Positions 59,366 through 64,000 of a stretch of DNA of 64,000 nucleotides are shown here, in pieces (within the stretch, counting starts at the first letter, position 1; each line of letters begins with the position of its first letter). Source of the DNA: Bradyrhizobium sp. NP1 (GTDB taxonomy: Bacteria; Pseudomonadota; Alphaproteobacteria; Rhizobiales; Xanthobacteraceae); the NCBI RefSeq assembly GCF_030378205.1, contig NZ_CP127385.1, positions 3,512,001-3,576,000 of the forward strand. Reading direction: 5' to 3'. Under the pieces are notes generated by a model, which saw only the letters and a program-made list of their open reading frames with translations, made no database searches and had not been told where the DNA came from. The translations under genes and the position numbers were made by a program.

Positions 59366-60040
59366 TCAGTACGCGCTGTCGGCAGCGAGGACAGCAGGGA
59401 GGGTAACGATCAGTATTTTCGCGTCGAGCGTCATCGACCAGTTATGCGCATAGAACGTGTCACAGGCGACGCGCTTGTCATACGTGGTCCTGCTGCGGCC
59501 GCTTACCTGCCACAATCCGGTGATCCCGGGTCTGCAAGCGAGGTACGCACCGATCGAGGTCGTATAGCGCTCGAGTTCTTCGTCGGTGACAGGGCGCGGC
59601 CCGACGATGCTCATGTCGCCCCTCAGGACGTTGAAGAGCTGGGGCAGTTCGTCGAGGCTTGATTTGCGGAGGATGGCGCCGATCGCGGTCACCCGCGGGT
59701 CGTGCCGCAACTTGCGGTTTGCGGCCCATTCGGCCGCCGCCACCGGATCGGATTCCAGCAGCTTGCGCAGCCGCTCCGGCGCATCCGTCACCATCGTGCG
59801 GAATTTCAAGCAATCAAAGTGCTTGCCGTTGAAGCCGACGCGCCGGTGGCGAAAAAGGGCAGGACCAGGCGACGTGACGACCGTCGCGAGGAAGCAGATG
59901 ATGAGAAGCGGGGCGAGCAGGATAATTCCTGAAATCGCCAACAAAATATCCAGCGTCCGCTTCGGAGTCATTCCGATCGGACCTCGGGATCCCAAACGGC
60001 CAACTCGCAATGCATTATCGGTATCGGCCAAACTATTCAT
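59366..60040 (-). CDS. Undecaprenyl-phosphate sugar phosphotransferase, ExoY-like
   Basis: Priming transferase that puts the first sugar-1-phosphate on the lipid carrier. The 224-residue protein has one N-terminal membrane helix (about 32-55) and the catalytic signature: FRHRRVGFNGKHFDCLKFRTM, LRKSSLDELPQLFNVLRGDM and SIVGPRPV, where the Asp-Glu and the PRP motif are diagnostic. It is short, without the four-helix WbaP/PglC-type extension, as in ExoY. The donor (UDP-Gal or UDP-Glc) cannot be told. Confidence 0.93.
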   Translation of the reverse strand: MNSLADTDNALRVGRLGSRGPIGMTPKRTLDILLAISGIILLAPLLIICFLATVVTSPGPALFRHRRVGFNGKHFDCLKFRTMVTDAPERLRKLLESDPVAAAEWAANRKLRHDPRVTAIGAILRKSSLDELPQLFNVLRGDMSIVGPRPVTDEELERYTTSIGAYLACRPGITGLWQVSGRSRTTYDKRVACDTFYAHNWSMTLDAKILIVTLPAVLAADSAY

Positions 60041-60479
60041 CTTTGGTACCTCAAACGACGCAATTCCAAAAAAACTTCCCCCAATCTTCTCGTTCTTATT
60101 ACTCTTCTTTTACCCTTTTTTATCAAATCCATGCGCGCTGCACAATTCGGGTAAAGCCCGTATTGTATGCAAGCTGTGGTTAGGCTGAACGTATTAACCA
60201 TTTAAATTTGTTAACCATTTCCGGCCGCACCGTCCCCGTGGGCAAGCCGCGGGCCGAAACTGGCGAAAAATCAGACGTCTCAAATGTTGTCGTGCAGCAT
60301 AGGTTCACGAGACATACCCCCATGTGGGTAGGTCTGCAGTGCAACGAAAACGGTTCAACCTCTTTTTAACTTTATGCCGTTGTTTAACGACTTCTGCAAT
60401 CGGTAGGGCGTCCGGCGTTCCTGCGTGGACCGAGCGGGCGGACCGAGGGCCTTCAGGGGATATTCGCGTACCCGTGGGC
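60041..60479. other. Regulatory region upstream of the exoY-like gene
   Basis: 439 bases, markedly AT-rich between about 60050 and 60225. TTAACCATTT occurs twice, at 60194-60203 and 60211-60220, 17 bases apart. TTAACCAT is the CtrA half-site in Caulobacter. No gene is supported. Confidence 0.5.
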
Positions 60480-60842
60480 CTACGGGCGAGGTGGCGGATT
60501 CGGGGCCTGCTGGAAGTCGCCGGGCTCGTGTTGCTCGCTTCGGCCGGTGAACACGACGAAGCCCTTGTTGGTGATAACAATGTCGCCGTGCTGGAGGGTC
60601 GGATCGTTGATTGCACGATCCGCGGCTTCCTTTTCCTTCTCCTCGGGCGCCAGCGGTACAGCGGGTTGCGCACACATATTCGCCACGAATTCCTCGGACT
60701 GGCGGCGGGCCTTTTCCACACGTTGTTGCCACTGCTCGCGCGTCAGCGTCGAATCAGCGAACTCTTCCGCCTGCTGCCCCAGTCCGGGCGTCGCCGTCGC
60801 CAACGGCAGGATCACCACGAGAGCTGCGATTCGGGATGTCAT
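60480..60842 (-). CDS. Secreted protein, unknown
   Basis: 120 residues with signal peptide MTSRIAALVVILPLATATPG (cleavage near LGQ). The mature region has a Gln/Glu/Arg-rich helix (LTREQWQQRVEKARRQSEEF), a short beta part (GDIVITNKGFVVFTG) and a Pro-rich tail. It probably belongs to the kinase transcript. Not recognised. Confidence 0.72.
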   Translation of the reverse strand: MTSRIAALVVILPLATATPGLGQQAEEFADSTLTREQWQQRVEKARRQSEEFVANMCAQPAVPLAPEEKEKEAADRAINDPTLQHGDIVITNKGFVVFTGRSEQHEPGDFQQAPNPPPRP

Positions 60843-60902
60843 CGCCGGTTACCGAAGTCGTCTCTCCTGGAGGGCCGAAAGAGCGGCGTCAGCTGCGCCT
60901 CT

Positions 60903-61625
60903 TCAGGATCGTACCCTCTGCAGCGCCTCGGAAAAGGCCCTCTGGCTCGGCAGATCGAGCTGTTCGACGCGCGACTGCAGCAGAGCGCGCACGGGCGCAG
61001 ACGCCCTCGCATAGGAGAAGGCGGGGATCTCGACAAACCGGCGCCTGACCAGCTCTTGGAATTCAGCGAGGATCCTCTGGCGGACCGGCTCCGGTGCCGC
61101 CAGGACCACGGGTATCCCGATGAGCATCCTGCGCACGGCAACCCAGGCCTCATTCGGCGAGGTATCGTAGGAAGCGGCAAGCAGGTCGAACGAATGGGGG
61201 CCCAGGCGGCCGTGCTCAACCTCCAGCCCGAACAGCAAGAGCCAGAGCAGGGAGTCGCGCGGCGCGCAGGCCACCGCTTGCCGCGCGCGGGTTTCGAGAG
61301 ACTGCATGTGCAGGTCGAATTCGTGGGCGCGCCCGGCGCGCAAGGCGGCATCCGCCAGGGGCATCTCGAGGAGCAGCAGAGCGCGCTGACCGTGGGTATC
61401 GCAGGCGCCCAAGTCCCGGGCGGCCGTACTCTCCAGCATCCGTGTCGCGGCGGCCGGACGGAAGGTCTCAAACCGCAGGAGGCTGGTCTCCAGCGCCTGG
61501 AATTCGTCCGCGGCCGCGCCCGGCGCGATGTTTGAAACCCCCCAAGCCAATCCGACGCAGCCGGCGAGCAACGCCAGCACCCATACGGCGGCAGAGCGGG
61601 GGGGACGTTTTGGAGTTGACGCCAC
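60903..61625 (-). CDS. Membrane-anchored protein of the EPS locus, unknown
   Basis: 240 residues. The GTG start at 61625 lies 9 bases from the kinase stop, so the two are cotranscribed. One N-terminal helix (about 14-30, AVWVLALLAGCVGLAWGVSN), then a helical periplasmic domain with TPR-like spacing (RALLLLEMPLADAALRAGR, HEFDLHMQSLETRARQAVAC). A role as an EPS polymerisation or export accessory is possible but only inferred from position. Confidence 0.75.
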   Translation of the reverse strand: MASTPKRPPRSAAVWVLALLAGCVGLAWGVSNIAPGAAADEFQALETSLLRFETFRPAAATRMLESTAARDLGACDTHGQRALLLLEMPLADAALRAGRAHEFDLHMQSLETRARQAVACAPRDSLLWLLLFGLEVEHGRLGPHSFDLLAASYDTSPNEAWVAVRRMLIGIPVVLAAPEPVRQRILAEFQELVRRRFVEIPAFSYARASAPVRALLQSRVEQLDLPSQRAFSEALQRVRS

Positions 61626-61633
61626 AGGCGGGT

Positions 61634-63877
61634 CTAGGCGGGTTCAGCGGGTTCGTTGGTATAGTATTTGTACCGCCGGTCCGAATATCCTTCGAAACGC
61701 CGCATGATGGCCTCGTCGGCCTTGTTGAGAACCGCGCCCAGCATCCGCTCCGAAAGAATGGGCGAGGCTGCGACTGCCTTCACGATCTCGTCCGTCGACG
61801 TGCTGCCCCACTCGACGACAAGCACGAAGGCGTCGAACAAATGGGCGACCGCCTTGACGTCGACGACGGGAAGGACTGGCGGCAAGTCCACCAGGACGTA
61901 GTCGTAGTCACTCTTGGCGGCCTTCAGCAACTGCCGCATCGCAAGCGAGTTCAGAATGTCCGAACTGTTGGACGGCTTGATTCGCGTCGAGGCAGGCAGG
62001 AAATCGAACTTGAACTGGGAATCGGTAATCAGCAGATCCTCGAACGGTGTCTTGTTCGCGACCATGTCGAGCAAACCGGGCGAATCCGAATAGCCAAGCG
62101 TCTTGGTCATCGAAGGATTGCGCAGGTCGGCGTCGATCAGCAGTGTGCGACCACCGCTCTTTGCGACGAAGGATGCAAAAGCCGCCGCGACGGTGGTCTT
62201 TCCCTCGCCTGGCAGGGCGGAGACGATGCCGATGACCTTGCCGCCGGCGGGATGAAGATCGATCGCCACCTTGATGTAGCGCAAGGCTTCGGCCGTCGCC
62301 GAGAATGGCGCGGCCTCGCTGATCTGCCGGAACGCCGGGGAGGCTGACGAGACGCCATGCACGGTCTTGCGCTTTTCGGCAAAGGCCGGCAGCACCGCGA
62401 GGCAGCTGGTGCCGAGCAGGGTCTCAAGCTGTTCGCGCGTATGGATTTGACGGTTCATCTGCTCGCGGGCAAGCGCGCACATGACCCCGAGACCGAGGCC
62501 GCAAATCGCCGCCAGCGCCAGCGTCAGGCCGACCTTGGGCGAGCTTCGCCCTGGGGGAGGGGTCGCGACCGTGACGACGCGCGCCTCGGTCGAAGGAAAC
62601 GACTGCTGCTGCACCGATTGCGTGAAGCGGGAGAGGAAGGTTTCGTAGATGCCGCGATAGGTATTGGCGGCCGTCTCGAGTTCGCGCAGGCGGACCTGCG
62701 ATTGTCGCGTCGAGGCCGATTTCTGGAACACCTCGACCATGCGTTTGTCGATGGATTCTTCCTGGCTCTTGGCAATCTGCAGCTCGCTCTTGTAGCTCTC
62801 GGCAATGCGCGAGATTTCGTCCCAGATGGCGCGCTGCAGGGCGGCCATTTCGGCGCGCAGATTGCGCGCGGCCTGGTGGTCAACTCCGTAGCGCGCGCTC
62901 CACTCCGACTCCTTGCTCTGGTCGTCCAGGAACTGCTGCCGCAGCTTCGTGATCACCGGATTGTTGAGAGCGTCGGTCACGACCGGATCAGGAATGTTGA
63001 AGCTTTCCCGCTCGGTCCGCTGTTCCAGGACGCGTTCGATACGATCGAGCTTTGCCTTTGCCTGGCTGGTGTCGGCGCGTGCCTTGGCCAGCGCGACACC
63101 GAGCTGATCGAGCTCAACCTCGCTCGCCAGCTTGCCCTCGACGCCGATGATGATTCCGTTCTGGGATTTGAAATCCTGCACCGCCTTGTAGGCGTCGCTC
63201 GCCTGCTGACGCAGCTCTCCGATCCGCTGCTCCAGCCACTGGCTGGCCCGGTGCGTCGCCTCGAATTTCGCCTGCAGCTGATCCTCGATGTAGGCATCAG
63301 CAAAGGCGTTGGCGATCCTGGCCGCTTTCTCGCGATCGAGCGAGGTGTAGGCAATCTGCTCGATGTAGCTGCGTCCCAGCCGGGTCACGCGCAGATTGTC
63401 CTTCATCGTGGTAAGCACGCGGCGCATGACTTCTTCGCTCGACGGCTCCGTCTCCGATTGCGAGCCGAACCTCAGCAGCGAGAAGATGCGGGACCGCAGG
63501 CTGTTGCCGACCCCGACGAATTCCGGATCCTCGTTCAGACGCAGTTGCTTGGCGACGCGGGTCGCCACCTTTTCGGATCGCGTGGTCTCGATCTCGCTTT
63601 CGACCGAGGCGTCCTCGACCGTGCGATTTTCGGTCGACAGCTCGGATTGGCTCCAGGTAACCCGCTTGGTGTCGATGATCATGTCCGCTTGCGCGGTGAA
63701 TTTCGACGGCGTGACGGCGAGATAGGCAATTCCGACAAGGATGGCCAACCCGACGACGAGGGCAATGAGGCGCCACTGCCGGCTCAGGAAATCGCGAACC
63801 TGCAGCAGCGGTGCCGCAGCGCTGGCATCGTTATCGACCGCCGGCGCAAACGGAGAAAACTGACCGGCTACGTTCAT
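61634..63877 (-). CDS. Polysaccharide chain-length regulator/tyrosine autokinase, Wzc/ExoP-like
   Basis: The 747-residue inner-membrane protein controls EPS length and assembly. It has a Wzz domain (helix about 36-55; long coiled periplasmic region; second helix about 450-470) with the Pro/Gly-rich PPPGRSSPKVG before helix 2. The C-terminal BY-kinase has Walker A GEGKTTVAAA (about residue 560), Walker A' LIDADLRNPSM and Walker B VLVDLPPVLPVVD. The tail has a tyrosine cluster (YSDRRYKYYTN), the usual autophosphorylation sites. Unlike split Gram-positive systems, both halves are in one chain. Confidence 0.94.
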   Translation of the reverse strand: MNVAGQFSPFAPAVDNDASAAAPLLQVRDFLSRQWRLIALVVGLAILVGIAYLAVTPSKFTAQADMIIDTKRVTWSQSELSTENRTVEDASVESEIETTRSEKVATRVAKQLRLNEDPEFVGVGNSLRSRIFSLLRFGSQSETEPSSEEVMRRVLTTMKDNLRVTRLGRSYIEQIAYTSLDREKAARIANAFADAYIEDQLQAKFEATHRASQWLEQRIGELRQQASDAYKAVQDFKSQNGIIIGVEGKLASEVELDQLGVALAKARADTSQAKAKLDRIERVLEQRTERESFNIPDPVVTDALNNPVITKLRQQFLDDQSKESEWSARYGVDHQAARNLRAEMAALQRAIWDEISRIAESYKSELQIAKSQEESIDKRMVEVFQKSASTRQSQVRLRELETAANTYRGIYETFLSRFTQSVQQQSFPSTEARVVTVATPPPGRSSPKVGLTLALAAICGLGLGVMCALAREQMNRQIHTREQLETLLGTSCLAVLPAFAEKRKTVHGVSSASPAFRQISEAAPFSATAEALRYIKVAIDLHPAGGKVIGIVSALPGEGKTTVAAAFASFVAKSGGRTLLIDADLRNPSMTKTLGYSDSPGLLDMVANKTPFEDLLITDSQFKFDFLPASTRIKPSNSSDILNSLAMRQLLKAAKSDYDYVLVDLPPVLPVVDVKAVAHLFDAFVLVVEWGSTSTDEIVKAVAASPILSERMLGAVLNKADEAIMRRFEGYSDRRYKYYTNEPAEPA

Positions 63878-63933
63878 TCGCGATACCTTGGTCTTTCCGT
63901 CGGATCGGCCGTTCCGCTCCGCATCCGGAACGG

Positions 63934-64000
63934 TTATCGGGTCACACTCACCGGGGTTGCTGCGGTCGTGGTGGTTGTGGTGGGCTTGGTCGCCGTGACG
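63934..64000 (-). CDS. C-terminal end of a gene running off the right edge
   Basis: The minus strand is open from the window edge to a TAA at 63936-63934 and reads VTATKPTTTTTTAATPVSVTR, a Thr-rich tail. It would be the gene upstream of the kinase, with a 57-base gap. Only 21 codons are visible, so it is uncertain. Confidence 0.35.
   Translation of the reverse strand, partial: VTATKPTTTTTTAATPVSVTR

Noticed and set aside
60194..60220. Full CtrA site TTAA-N7-TTAA
   Set aside because: Spacings between TTAA blocks are 4 and 5 bases, not 7; only half-sites are claimed.

Overview
The window is GC-rich chromosomal DNA of an alphaproteobacterium in the Nitrobacteraceae (Bradyrhizobiaceae), most probably Bradyrhizobium. 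The evidence is gene order: rpoZ-rsh-pdxJ-acpS-lepB-rnc-era-recO, glyA-nrdR-ribD-ribE-ribH-nusB-thiL-hppA, and bamE / bc1 chaperone / yceD-plsX-fabH-ihfA-MerR, together with a Mg-type hemB, ldtR, and intergenic repeats typical of that group. No species name can be given from the sequence alone.

Layout. 1-1.1 kb: a family 5 uracil-DNA glycosylase, cut by the window edge and apparently frameshifted at its start, and a NYN-domain protein. 1.4-9.8 kb: a housekeeping run for omega subunit, (p)ppGpp, vitamin B6, holo-ACP, signal peptidase, RNase III, Era and RecO. 9.9-27.6 kb: a mosaic of single genes, namely an ABC solute receptor, parC, two CDF metal exporters with a shared upstream element, a metallo-beta-lactamase-fold enzyme behind two strong hairpins, EamA and MFS transporters, a class III nucleotidyl cyclase, an NRAMP Mn transporter with a probable Mur site, the N-end rule transferase bpt, and hemB. 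27.6-31.7 kb: ldtR, small ORFans and a chemoreceptor. 31.9-40.1 kb: one-carbon, riboflavin and thiamine genes and the H+-pyrophosphatase. 40.2-46.9 kb: a TTT-family receptor, bamE, and the plsX-fabH lipid genes with ihfA. A tRNA-Pro(GGG) at about 47.0 kb is followed by nearly 7 kb of small, mostly secreted or single-membrane ORFans. 53.9-64 kb: an exopolysaccharide locus with a Wza-like exporter, a Wzy/O-antigen-ligase-like polymerase, a BTLCP protease, galE, an ExoY-like priming transferase, two unknown envelope proteins and a Wzc/ExoP-like tyrosine autokinase.

The most unusual content lies between the genes. Six copies of a two-module palindromic repeat of about 105-170 bp sit in intergenic gaps. 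In four of them the terminal CTAG of the repeat supplies the TAG stop codon of the neighbouring gene. Other repeat families occur at 8.9, 16.9, 24.8, 35.6 and 40.2 kb. Candidate regulatory structures worth following up are the two 11-nt-loop hairpins before the MBL-fold gene (the second hides its ribosome-binding site), the shared 30-bp element of the two CDF genes, the inverted repeats in the glyA and chemoreceptor leaders, a 29-bp tandem repeat before the BTLCP gene, and paired TTAACCAT sites before the ExoY-like gene. I see no CRISPR array, prophage, transposase or toxin-antitoxin module.
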